A stretch of 64,000 bases of DNA from positions 610,489-674,488 of the forward strand of contig NZ_FNZB01000002.1 in the NCBI RefSeq assembly GCF_900109205.1. The letters run 5' to 3'. Source of the stretch: Sphingomonas sp. OV641. Its GTDB lineage: Bacteria > Pseudomonadota > Alphaproteobacteria > Sphingomonadales > Sphingomonadaceae. This document shows positions 20,881 through 28,361 of this stretch, piece by piece. The notes under the pieces are model-generated. The model was not told where the DNA came from and did no database searches. It was given only the letters and a program-made list of their open reading frames with translations. Numbering within the stretch: the first letter of the stretch is position 1; every line of letters begins with the position of its first letter. The position numbers and the translations under genes are program-made.

Positions 20881-21251
20881 GCCTGCGGATCCAGGGCTAT
20901 GCGGCGGTCTTCGACCGGGTCGACCGGGCGGGGGACGTGTTTCGCGCGGGCGTGTTCGCCGACGCCGTGCCGGTGCCATTGCTGATGCAGCATCGCGGCA
21001 GCCCGGTGGGGGAGATCTGGGCAATCGGCGAGGACGCGCGAGGGCTGTGGATCGAGGCGTGCGTGACGGACCCGGAGGTCGCGCGGCTGGCGCGGTGCGG
21101 CGCGCTGCGCGGTCTTTCGGTGGGCTATCGCGCGCTGGCGGCACGGCAGGGCGCGCGGCGCGAGGTGCTGCGCGCCGCGCTGGCGGAGGTGAGCCTGGTG
21201 ACGGTGCCGATGCAGGCGGCGGCCCGGGTGGAGACGGTGATCGAGATCTGA
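20877..21251 (+). CDS. HK97-family prohead protease (gp4-like)
   Basis: About 124 residues of the U35/HK97 prohead protease family, shorter than the usual 160-190. Candidate catalytic residues are His in LLMQHRGSPVG (about 36) and Ser in LRGLSVGYRA (about 79), with EVSLVTVPMQAAARV as the conserved end. It would trim the capsid precursor. No ATG exists at the start: TTG 20877 sits in a TTGA overlap with the previous stop and has GGGGAG 8 bp upstream; GTG 20868 is the alternative. Confidence 0.85.
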   Translation: MSLRIQGYAAVFDRVDRAGDVFRAGVFADAVPVPLLMQHRGSPVGEIWAIGEDARGLWIEACVTDPEVARLARCGALRGLSVGYRALAARQGARREVLRAALAEVSLVTVPMQAAARVETVIEI

Positions 21252-21282
21252 AGGGTCGGGCGGCGCGGCGCTGCCCCTCCAT

Positions 21283-21337
21283 CATCCGGCATGTGCCGGA
21301 TGGTCCCTCTCCCCAAGCGAGCTTGGGGAGGATTTTT
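21283..21337 (+). promoter_or_regulatory. Two adjacent perfect dyads and T-run before capsid gene
   Basis: CATCCGGCA-TG-TGCCGGATG (21283-21302) is followed directly by TCCCCAAGC-GA-GCTTGGGGA (21310-21329) and, after GGA, five T residues (21333-21337). The second hairpin plus T-run looks like a terminator or an RNA processing/stabilising site, 17 bp before the capsid start. Within a single transcription unit this could set capsid expression apart from upstream genes. Confidence 0.5.
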
Positions 21338-21353
21338 CGCGTGGGAGAAGAAC

Positions 21354-22370
21354 ATGGGTGAGATGATGATGGCACGGCCGGTGCTGGACGGGGCGTCGGC
21401 AATCGTGGGCGCGGGGCGCGACGCGGCGTTCGGCGCCTTCGTGCGCAGCGGCGCGGTGCTGGAGATGAAGGCGTTTTCCGGCGTGACGGGCGATGCGGGC
21501 GGCTATGCCGTGCCGAAGGAGATTGATGCGGTGATCGACGCGACGCTGAAGGCCGCGTCGCCGATCCGCAGCATCGCCAATGTCGTGCAGGTCGGCAGCG
21601 CCGGCTATCGCAAGCTGGTGACGACGGGCGGCACGCCATCGGGCTGGGCCGCGGAAACCGAAGGCCGGGCCGAGACGGGCACGCCGATCATGGTGGAGAT
21701 CGCGCCGCCTATGGGCGAGCTGTTCGCCAATCCCTCCGCGACACAGGCGATGCTGGACGACGCCCATTTCGACGTCGAGGAATGGCTGGCAGGCGAGATT
21801 GCGGCGGAATTCGCCAAGGCGGAAGGCGCGGCCTTCGTGAGCGGCAATGGCACCAACCGGCCAAAGGGTTTCCTGCAGCAGGCGACGGCGGCGACCGGCG
21901 ATACGACGCGCCCGTTCGGCACGCTGCAGCATATCCTGTCAGGCGCAGCGGGTGACTTTGGCAGCAACCCGCAGGAACGACTGATCGACCTGGTCCAGTC
22001 GCTGCGCGCACCCTATCGCCAGGGCGCGGTGTTCGTGATGAACGCGGCCACGCTGGCGCGCATCCGCAAGTTCAAGACCAGCGACGGCGCCTTTGTGTGG
22101 CAGCCGAGCCTGGCGGCGGGGCAGCCGGCGACATTGCTCGGCTATCCGGTGATCGAGGCGGAGGACATGCCCGATATCGCGGCCAACGCGCCGGCAATCG
22201 CCTTCGGCAACTTCAAGGCCGGATATCTGATCGCGGAGCGCAGCGAGACGGCGATCCTGCGCGATCCCTACACCAACAAACCGTTTGTCAGCTTCTACGC
22301 CACCAAGCGCGTGGGTGGCTGCGTTTCGAACAGCGAGGCAATCAAGGTGATGAAGTTCGCCGCGTCGTGA
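21354..22370 (+). CDS. HK97-fold major capsid protein (gp5-like)
   Basis: A 338-residue capsid protein. The mature HK97 fold starts early, with GGYAVPKEIDAVIDATL at about residue 45, continues with SGWAAETEGRAETGTP and GNGTNRPKGFL, and ends FKAGYLIAERSETAILRDPYTNKPFVSFYATKRVGG. Most HK97-type precursors carry ~100 extra N-terminal residues as scaffold that the protease removes; here only about 40 are present and the upstream frame is closed at about 21290. ATG 21354 has GGGAGAAG upstream. Bracketed by strong hairpins on both sides. Confidence 0.95.
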   Translation: MGEMMMARPVLDGASAIVGAGRDAAFGAFVRSGAVLEMKAFSGVTGDAGGYAVPKEIDAVIDATLKAASPIRSIANVVQVGSAGYRKLVTTGGTPSGWAAETEGRAETGTPIMVEIAPPMGELFANPSATQAMLDDAHFDVEEWLAGEIAAEFAKAEGAAFVSGNGTNRPKGFLQQATAATGDTTRPFGTLQHILSGAAGDFGSNPQERLIDLVQSLRAPYRQGAVFVMNAATLARIRKFKTSDGAFVWQPSLAAGQPATLLGYPVIEAEDMPDIAANAPAIAFGNFKAGYLIAERSETAILRDPYTNKPFVSFYATKRVGGCVSNSEAIKVMKFAAS

Positions 22371-22379
22371 TCCTTCCTT

Positions 22380-22406
22380 CGCCCCTCCCACGAAGCGGGA
22401 GGGGCG
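22380..22406 (+). promoter_or_regulatory. Perfect 10-bp hairpin after capsid gene
   Basis: CGCCCCTCCC, a 7-nt loop, GGGAGGGGCG, 10 bp after the capsid stop and 26 bp before the next start. There is no T-run, so it is more likely an mRNA-stability or processing element or a dispersed palindrome than a full terminator. Confidence 0.5.
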
Positions 22407-22431
22407 TCTGGTGCGCGAAAGGGAGAGGATG

Positions 22432-23001
22432 ATGACGGTTTCGGGGGTGTCGCCCGCCGCGATCGCCGCGGCGGTGGGGGAGGCGCGCGCGTATCTGCGG
22501 CTGGAGGGAGAGGCGGAACAGGCGCTGCTGGAGCGCCTGGCCGCGAGCGCGATCGCGCTGGCGGAGGCGTTCACCGGCACATTGCTGGTGACGCGAACGG
22601 TGGAGGATGTGCTGCCCGCCACCACGCAGGGCTGGCAGCTGCTGGCGGCGGCGCCAGTGGTGGCGATCGGCGGGATGACCGGTCTGCCGGCGGAGGGTGC
22701 GCCCTTCGTGCTGCCCCCGAGCGTCTATGCCGTGGATGTCGACGCGGATGCGCGCGGCTGGGTGCGGGTGATTGCGGCCGGCGCGGCGGGGCGGGTGGCC
22801 GTTAGCTACACCGCCGGTCTGGGGGCGACCTGGGCCGCGCTGCCGCCGCCGCTGGCGCAGGGCGTGGCGATGCTGATCGCGCATCTGTTCAACGACCGTG
22901 ACGCAGGCCGCGCGCCGCCGGCGGCGGTGGCGGCGTTGTGGCGGCCGTACCGGCGAATGCGCCTGATGGCAGAGGCCCATCAATGGGGAAGGGGGCAATG
23001 A
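22432..23001 (+). CDS. Head-tail connector (gp6-like)
   Basis: A 189-residue protein of the phage head-tail connector/adaptor class. N-terminal helices (EARAYLRLEGEAEQALLERLAASAIALAEAFTG) and later SYTAGLGATWAALPPPLAQGVAMLIAHLFNDRD match the family that docks under the portal ring. ATG 22432 (or 22429) follows AGGGAGAGG. Its stop overlaps the next start by ATGA; in R. capsulatus a stopper gene (gp7) would come in between but is absent. Confidence 0.85.
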   Translation: MTVSGVSPAAIAAAVGEARAYLRLEGEAEQALLERLAASAIALAEAFTGTLLVTRTVEDVLPATTQGWQLLAAAPVVAIGGMTGLPAEGAPFVLPPSVYAVDVDADARGWVRVIAAGAAGRVAVSYTAGLGATWAALPPPLAQGVAMLIAHLFNDRDAGRAPPAAVAALWRPYRRMRLMAEAHQWGRGQ

Positions 23002-23426
23002 GCGGGGGGGCGATGAGCGGGGCAGGGGAGCCGGCCGTGTTGTTGCAGGCCGCGCTGCTGGCGGCGGTTCAGGGGGTGGCGAGGGCGTTCGACGCGCCGC
23101 CGGTGCGCGGGGCGCTGCCTTATGCCGTGGTGGAGGATGCGGTGCTCGCGCGCTGGGGCGGAACGGGCATCGACGGGCGCGAGGGGCGCGTGCGCATCGT
23201 GCTGCACGATGCGGGCGAGCGGCCGGCGCGGCTGCGCGCATCGAGCGCCGCTGTTGAAGGCGCCGCGACGGCGCTGGCGGGTGACATCGGGGAGGGGTGG
23301 CGCGTGGTGGCGGTGCGGCTGCTTGGCGGCCGGACACAACGCAGCGGCGGCGGCAGCAGCGGTGGTGTCGGGGATCGCTGGACGGCGACGCGGGAATTTG
23401 CGGTCAAATTGTATCGGGAGGGATGA
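22998..23426 (+). CDS. Tail terminator-like protein, DUF3168 (gp8-like)
   Basis: A 142-residue DUF3168 protein: LLQAALLAAVQGVARAFDAPPVRGALPYAVVEDA at the start and RVRIVLHDAGERPARLRA, with an end TATREFAVKLYREG. Family members cap the tail tube at the head side. The loop GRTQRSGGGSSGGVGDRW is Gly/Ser-rich and probably flexible. ATG overlaps the previous stop; coupled translation is likely. Confidence 0.85.
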   Translation: MSGGAMSGAGEPAVLLQAALLAAVQGVARAFDAPPVRGALPYAVVEDAVLARWGGTGIDGREGRVRIVLHDAGERPARLRASSAAVEGAATALAGDIGEGWRVVAVRLLGGRTQRSGGGSSGGVGDRWTATREFAVKLYREG

Positions 23427-23836
23427 CGATGGCGGTGGAGAAAGGTTCGGCCTTCCTGCTGAAGGTAGGCGACGGCGCGGCGACGCCGGCATTCGCGACA
23501 GTGGCGGGCATGCGCACGACGCAGCTGAGCATCAACGGCGAGGCAGTGGTGGTGACGCACAAGGGATCGGGCGGCTGGCGCGACCTGCTGTCCGGCGCGG
23601 GCGTGCGCAGCGTCAGCGTGTCGGCGGCGGGTGTGTTCACCGGATCGGCGGCAGAGACGCGGGTGAAGAACAATGCGCTGGCCGGCACGATCGACGATTA
23701 CCGGCTGAGCTTCGAGAGCGGGGAGATGCTGACCGGCCGGTTCCTGGTGACGCGGCTGGACTATGCCGGGGATTTCAACGGTGAGCGCAGCTACACGGTG
23801 AACCTTGAGAGCTCCGGCCCGGTGGTGGCGGCATGA
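23423..23836 (+). CDS. Major tail tube protein (gp9-like, TP901-1 family)
   Basis: A 137-residue tail tube protein. MAVEKGSAFLLKVGDG and TTQLSINGEAVVVTHKGSGGWRDLLSGAGVRSVSVSAAGVF are characteristic, and the end (YAGDFNGERSYTVNLESSG) is the usual last strand pair. Stacked hexamers would form the tail tube. ATG 23423 lies in an ATGA overlap and follows GGGAGG. Confidence 0.93.
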   Translation: MTMAVEKGSAFLLKVGDGAATPAFATVAGMRTTQLSINGEAVVVTHKGSGGWRDLLSGAGVRSVSVSAAGVFTGSAAETRVKNNALAGTIDDYRLSFESGEMLTGRFLVTRLDYAGDFNGERSYTVNLESSGPVVAA

Positions 23837-24156
23837 GCGGGACGCAGCATGTCGCCAATGCCGCGCGCGGCGAGGCGGCCATACGGATCGGTGGCGAAGC
23901 GCTGGTGCTGCGGCCGAGCTTCGCGGCGCTGGTTGCTGCCGAAACCGAACTGGGGCCGCTGTTCGCGCTGGTCGAGCGGGCCGCCGAGGGGCGGTTGGCG
24001 CTTGGTGAGATGGTGGCGCTGTTCTGGCACTGCCTGCGCGATCGGCCGGAGGCGCTGACGCGCGATGCGTTTGGCGATGCGGTGGCGGCGCAGGGACTGA
24101 CCGCCGCGCTGCCCGCGCTGAAGGTGCTGCTGGGGCAGATACTGGCGGGGCGATGA
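23833..24156 (+). CDS. GTA gp10-family protein
   Basis: A 107-residue protein of the GTA gp10 type: NAARGEAAIRIGGEALVLRPSFAALVAAETELG is the distinctive N-terminal part (a small beta segment then helices), followed by LGEMVALFWHC. Thought to help tail assembly, between the tube and chaperone genes. ATGA overlaps at both ends. Confidence 0.88.
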   Translation: MSGTQHVANAARGEAAIRIGGEALVLRPSFAALVAAETELGPLFALVERAAEGRLALGEMVALFWHCLRDRPEALTRDAFGDAVAAQGLTAALPALKVLLGQILAGR

Positions 24157-24347
24157 CCTTCGCCGAGAGTGCCGCGCGGCTGGCAGGCTGCGCCGGCGTG
24201 GCGTTCGGCTGGGCCCCGGACGCCTTTTGGCGGGCCACGCCGGCCGAACTGGGCGCGCTGGTCCGCGCGCTTACCGCGCAAGATCCGATCGCGGTGCCGG
24301 ATGCCGGCACGATCGCCCGGTTGAAGGAGGCTTTTCCTGATGGATGA
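24153..24347 (+). CDS. Phage tail assembly chaperone (gp10.1-like)
   Basis: A 64-residue protein typical of GTA clusters in front of the tape measure gene: AGVAFGWAPDAFWRATPAELGALVRAL (a Trp-rich core). Probably binds the tape measure protein during tail assembly. Overlaps both neighbours (4 bp and 8 bp). Short but well supported by position and motif. Confidence 0.87.
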   Translation: MTFAESAARLAGCAGVAFGWAPDAFWRATPAELGALVRALTAQDPIAVPDAGTIARLKEAFPDG

Positions 24348-24906
24348 CGATTGGGAGCGCACGGTGGTGAGCGTGCGCGCCGACACCGCCGGCTTTGCCC
24401 GTGACGTGGCGGAAATGCGCGCGGCACTGGAAGGGCCGCTGGGTGCGGGAGCGGAGCGCGCCGGACGAGCGATCGAGACGACGCTGGCGCGGGCCGTGCG
24501 AACGGGCAAGCTGGGGTTCGAGGATCTGCGCAATGTCGCACTGTCGGCGCTTGGCGACATCGCCAGCAACGCGCTCCGGGCAGGGATCGGCAGTCTGCTG
24601 GGCAATGTGGCGCCGGCTGGCGGCGGCATCACCCAAGCGCTGCTCGCCGCGCTGGGCGCACCGGGCAGGGCGACCGGGGGCCCGGTCTCTCCTGGCCGCC
24701 CGTTCTGGGTGGGTGAGCGCGGACCGGAATTGTTCGTGCCGACCGCCAGCGGGACGGTGCTGCCGACGCCCACCGGCAGCAGCCGCGACGTGCGTGTGAC
24801 GATCAACGTGAATGCCGCGAGCGACGCGGCCCCGGCCGCTTTGGCACGCTCCAGTCGCCAGGTGGCGCGTGCGGTGAAGGCGGCGCTTGCCGGCATGGAG
24901 GACTGA
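24340..24906 (+). CDS. Tail tape measure protein (gp11-like)
   Basis: A 188-residue short tape measure, as expected for GTAs, whose tails are short. It has an N-terminal helix region (VSVRADTAGFARDVAEMRAALEGPLG), a hydrophobic Gly-rich part (NALRAGIGSLLGNVAPAGGGI) and the conserved GGPVSPGRPFWVGERGPELFVPTASG (about 108-133). An AAGGAGG site lies before ATG 24340. Tail length should scale with its helical part, giving a stubby tail. Confidence 0.9.
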   Translation: MDDDWERTVVSVRADTAGFARDVAEMRAALEGPLGAGAERAGRAIETTLARAVRTGKLGFEDLRNVALSALGDIASNALRAGIGSLLGNVAPAGGGITQALLAALGAPGRATGGPVSPGRPFWVGERGPELFVPTASGTVLPTPTGSSRDVRVTINVNAASDAAPAALARSSRQVARAVKAALAGMED

Positions 24907-24907
24907 C

Positions 24908-27172
24908 ATGGCGCATTGCCTGGTGCCGCAGCGTCAGCCGCATCACGTATCGGACGTGATCTCGCGGTTCGACCCACGTTTCTGGACGGTCAACTTTCCG
25001 CGCCCGACGATGGCGGCCGTGACGACCATCGCGCCCGATGCGCTGCGCGTGGACTGCGCCTTTTACCGCAAGAGCGATCTCGCCGGCCTGATCTGGGAGG
25101 CGGAGGACCGGCACGACCATCCGCTGCTCGCCTATGACACGGAGCGGGACTTCCGAACATGCCGCCTGTTGTTTCGCTGGCGATCGGCCGGTGTGCGGGC
25201 GCTGGATGCGCGACATGGCCCGGTGCTGACGATCGAGGGGCGGGACGCGTCCGGCCTGCCGCGATCCTGGTATGTGCGGTTGTGGAATTATGCCCTGGGC
25301 ACGCCGAACGATGCGCTGATCACGATCGATTTCGCCGATGTGACCGGCGGATTCCTGCTGCCGGACGAGGCGGATCCGGTGTGGGCGGGCGACGTGGATC
25401 GCATGTTCATTTCTCTGGTGGCGCCGGACTATGACGGGAGCGACGCCATGCTCGAGGCGCTGGCAGAGGGCTGGGCCGAGCTGAGCGAGATCCGGTGCAC
25501 CGGGCCGGGATCGGTGATCGGCATCGGGGATGCGGTGCTGCCGGAACATGCGCTGAAGATCGCGAGCGGCTATGACGACAGTTATCACCTGACGCCGGCA
25601 CGGCTGCTGCGCAACGTGCTTCACCTCGGCTATCGCGGGGCGATCGTCCATTATGTGGGCATGAGCCATTATTTCCGGCTCAATGGCATGCTCAAGGTGG
25701 CGGACGGGCTGAACCTGCCGTGTCAGGCGTGGCATCGCTCCTTCGCCGAACAGGCGCAGGCGCTGGGCCAGGACGTGATCTGGTCGCTGTCCTACGAGTT
25801 GTTCGACGCGCACTGCCCGGAAGATTGGAAGCAGCGGCGGGCGGACGGTGCGCCGGCGCTGACCGGGTGGGAGCCGCCCTCCACCTTGCTGTCCCCCGCC
25901 AATGAAGCGGCGATGGCCTATCTCCAGACGATCGCGCGCGCCTTTGTGGCGATCGGCACCGCGGCGGGCCTTGCGCCCCGGTTCCAGGTGGGGGAGCCGT
26001 GGTGGTGGGTGACGGCGGACGGGCAGCCGTGCCTGTATGATGCCCAAGCCGTGGCGGCGTTCGACCCGGTGCCGATCCCGACCGTCCGAGGTGTCCTTTC
26101 AGGGGAGCAGCGTGCCACGCTGGATGCGGCGGGCGCGATGCTGGCGGCATCGACGGCGGCGCTGTGCGCGGCCGTCCGCGAGGATCATCCGGGCTGCGAA
26201 ACGCACCTGCTCACCTATCTGCCGACCGTGCTCGACGCACGCGCGCCCGAGGCCAAGCGGATGAACATGCCTTTGGGCTGGGCCAGCCCGGCATTCGATG
26301 TGCTTCAGCTGGAGGATTACGACTGGGTCACGGCCGGCGACACGGCATCGACGCGCGATGGGGTGGCGCTGGCCGAGGCGCGGCTGAATTATCCGCCGGA
26401 GCGGCAGGATTACCTCAGCGGCTTCGTCCTGCGGCCGAGCGACAGGGCGCAGTGGCGCGCGATCGATGCGGCGGCCGTGACGGCGCTGGGGCGCGGGGTG
26501 CGCGGTGTTCATGTCTGGGCGCTGCCGCAGGTGATGCGCGACGGCTTCGTACACTGGGGATCGCTGGAAGAGGGGGAGGATGCGGTGGACGCGTTCGATG
26601 ATGTGCTGTTCCCGCTGGCGCTGGGAGCGGAGGCGGAGGTGACGCCGGAGTTTTCCACGGCGGTGATGACGGGCGCTGGCGGGCACGAAAGCCGCAACGC
26701 GAGCTGGGCGGAAGCGCGCACCCGTTATGATGCGGGGCCGGGGGTGCGCAGCGAGGCGGATATTGCGACGCTGATCGGCTTCTTTCGCGCACAACGAGGC
26801 CCGGCGCGGGCATTTCGCCTGCGCGATCCGTTTGACGCCGAAGCGAACGACGAGGCGATCGGGGCGGGCGATGGCATCAACCGCCGGTTCGACCTGGTGA
26901 AACATTATGGCGGCGCGGCGCGGCGGATCACCCGGCCGGTCGCCGGCACGCTGGTGGTGAGACTGAACGGCGCGGCGACGCAGGGCTTTTCGCTGGAGCC
27001 GCTCGGCATCGTCGTGCTTGACGTGCCGCCTGGAGCGGGCGTGGCGGTAACGGCAAGCTTCGCCTTCGACGTGCCGGTGCGCTTTGCGGAGGACCGGCTG
27101 ACCGTATCGCGCGCCACGTTCCTGGCGGGCGCCGCGCCTTCCGTTCCGCTGATCGAGGTGCGCGAGGCATGA
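24908..27172 (+). CDS. Large tail protein: TIM-barrel-like region fused to DUF2460 (gp12-like)
   Basis: A 754-residue protein. Residues about 578-754 are a DUF2460/TIGR02217 distal-tail domain (VTPEFSTAVMTGAGGHESRN, FRAQRGPARAFRLRDPFD), which alone corresponds to the ~210-residue R. capsulatus gp12. The ~575 N-terminal residues carry stretches seen in glycosidase-like TIM barrels (IVHYVGMSHYFRLNG, WSLSYELFDAHCPEDW, FQVGEPWWW, VLQLEDYDW), plus a beta-rich first ~190 residues. It may form a sheath or collar around the distal tail, or cleave cell-surface glycan. GGAGG precedes ATG 24908. The following hub gene overlaps by ATGA. Confidence 0.85.
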   Translation: MAHCLVPQRQPHHVSDVISRFDPRFWTVNFPRPTMAAVTTIAPDALRVDCAFYRKSDLAGLIWEAEDRHDHPLLAYDTERDFRTCRLLFRWRSAGVRALDARHGPVLTIEGRDASGLPRSWYVRLWNYALGTPNDALITIDFADVTGGFLLPDEADPVWAGDVDRMFISLVAPDYDGSDAMLEALAEGWAELSEIRCTGPGSVIGIGDAVLPEHALKIASGYDDSYHLTPARLLRNVLHLGYRGAIVHYVGMSHYFRLNGMLKVADGLNLPCQAWHRSFAEQAQALGQDVIWSLSYELFDAHCPEDWKQRRADGAPALTGWEPPSTLLSPANEAAMAYLQTIARAFVAIGTAAGLAPRFQVGEPWWWVTADGQPCLYDAQAVAAFDPVPIPTVRGVLSGEQRATLDAAGAMLAASTAALCAAVREDHPGCETHLLTYLPTVLDARAPEAKRMNMPLGWASPAFDVLQLEDYDWVTAGDTASTRDGVALAEARLNYPPERQDYLSGFVLRPSDRAQWRAIDAAAVTALGRGVRGVHVWALPQVMRDGFVHWGSLEEGEDAVDAFDDVLFPLALGAEAEVTPEFSTAVMTGAGGHESRNASWAEARTRYDAGPGVRSEADIATLIGFFRAQRGPARAFRLRDPFDAEANDEAIGAGDGINRRFDLVKHYGGAARRITRPVAGTLVVRLNGAATQGFSLEPLGIVVLDVPPGAGVAVTASFAFDVPVRFAEDRLTVSRATFLAGAAPSVPLIEVREA

Positions 27173-27969
27173 GCGACCGGCTGACGACTCTGGCGCTGCT
27201 CTGGTTGCTGGAGCGGCGTGACGGCGTGACGATCGGGCTGACCGACCATGATCGCGATCTGGTGATCGACGGGCGCGTGTATCGCGCGGCGCCCGGGATG
27301 ACACCGGCGGCGATAGAGCGCGGCGACGGGCTGGACCCCGCCGTGACCGAGGCGAGCGGGGCGTTGACCCATGCGGCCGTCACCGAGCGCGATCTGCTCG
27401 CGGGTCGATGGGACGGCGCCCGCATCACCGTGGCGGTGGCTGACTGGAGCGCGGGCGGCGCGCCGAGCGTGTTGAGCGGCGGAACCATTGGCGAGATCGA
27501 GATCGACGATCGCGGCTTCACGGCGCAATTGCGCGGTCCTGCCGCGGCTCTTGAGCGAGCGGTTACGGAGGAAACCAGCGCGGAGTGTCGCGCCGCGCTG
27601 GGGGATCGGCGGTGCCGTGTGCCGATGGCGGGCCGGCGGCGCCTCGCCCGAGTGCAGGAGGTGAGTGGCATGACGCTGACGCTGGATAGCGTGGAGCCGA
27701 CGCCGGATGCCTATGGCGGCGGACGGCTGCGCTGGATGAGCGGGGAGGGGCGCGGGCTGGAGGGCGCGATCAGCCAGTCGGCCGGTGCCATGCTGACCTT
27801 GCGGATGACCCCCGCGTTTCCGGTTGCGCCGGGCACTTTGGTGGAGATCACCGAAGGCTGCGACAAGAGCGTTGCCACCTGCCGCGCACGGTTCGCCAAT
27901 GTCGCGAATTTTCGCGGCGAGCCTTATCTGCCGGGTATCGACCTGCTGACGCGATATCCCGGCGCATGA
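27169..27969 (+). CDS. Tail hub protein, DUF2163 (gp13-like)
   Basis: A 266-residue DUF2163/BR0599-family protein. TLALLWLLERRDGVTIGLTDHDRDL at the N-terminus and the C-terminal CDKSVATCRARFANVANFRGEPYLPG are diagnostic. Four cysteines (140, 149, 231, 238) are arranged as two pairs and could bind an iron-sulfur cluster, which I recall being proposed for GTA hub proteins. It links the distal tail ring to the tip. Confidence 0.93.
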   Translation: MSDRLTTLALLWLLERRDGVTIGLTDHDRDLVIDGRVYRAAPGMTPAAIERGDGLDPAVTEASGALTHAAVTERDLLAGRWDGARITVAVADWSAGGAPSVLSGGTIGEIEIDDRGFTAQLRGPAAALERAVTEETSAECRAALGDRRCRVPMAGRRRLARVQEVSGMTLTLDSVEPTPDAYGGGRLRWMSGEGRGLEGAISQSAGAMLTLRMTPAFPVAPGTLVEITEGCDKSVATCRARFANVANFRGEPYLPGIDLLTRYPGA

Positions 27970-28361
27970 GCCCGGCAGATCGCGTGGCGGCGGCGGCGCA
28001 GGCGGCCGTCGGCGTGCCGTTCCGCTTGCAGGGGCGCGATCCGGAGAGCGGCCTCGACTGCGTCGGCGTGGTGGCCCTGTCCCTGACGGCGGGCGGCCAT
28101 GAAGGGCCGGTGCCGGCGGGCTATGGCCTGCGATGCGGCGATGCCGCGCGCTATCGATCATGCTGGGCCGGGCTGGCGGACGCGGACGGGAGCCGCCCCG
28201 GCGACGTGCTGCTCTGCCTGGCAGGGCCGCGCCAGCTGCACCTCGCGGTCCGCACGCCTGCCGGCGTCGTACATGCCGATGCGGGGCTGAGGCGCGTGGT
28301 GGAGCGACCGGGGGCGCTGCCCTGGCCCGTGCTCATGGCCTGGCGAATAGGGGAAAGCTGA
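27966..28361 (+). CDS. NlpC/P60 cell-wall peptidase (gp14-like)
   Basis: A 131-residue NlpC/P60 endopeptidase. The catalytic Cys is C32 in GLDCVGVV; His 92 (RQLHLAVRT) is the likely partner, with H103 near. Such tail peptidases cut peptidoglycan cross-links to let DNA enter the recipient periplasm. Overlaps the hub gene by 4 bp and the next start by TGATG. Confidence 0.92.
   Translation: MSPADRVAAAAQAAVGVPFRLQGRDPESGLDCVGVVALSLTAGGHEGPVPAGYGLRCGDAARYRSCWAGLADADGSRPGDVLLCLAGPRQLHLAVRTPAGVVHADAGLRRVVERPGALPWPVLMAWRIGES

Noticed and set aside
23120..24541. 473-codon minus-strand open frame inside the GTA cluster
   Set aside because: Antisense to gp8-gp11 homologues, whose order and motifs are clear.
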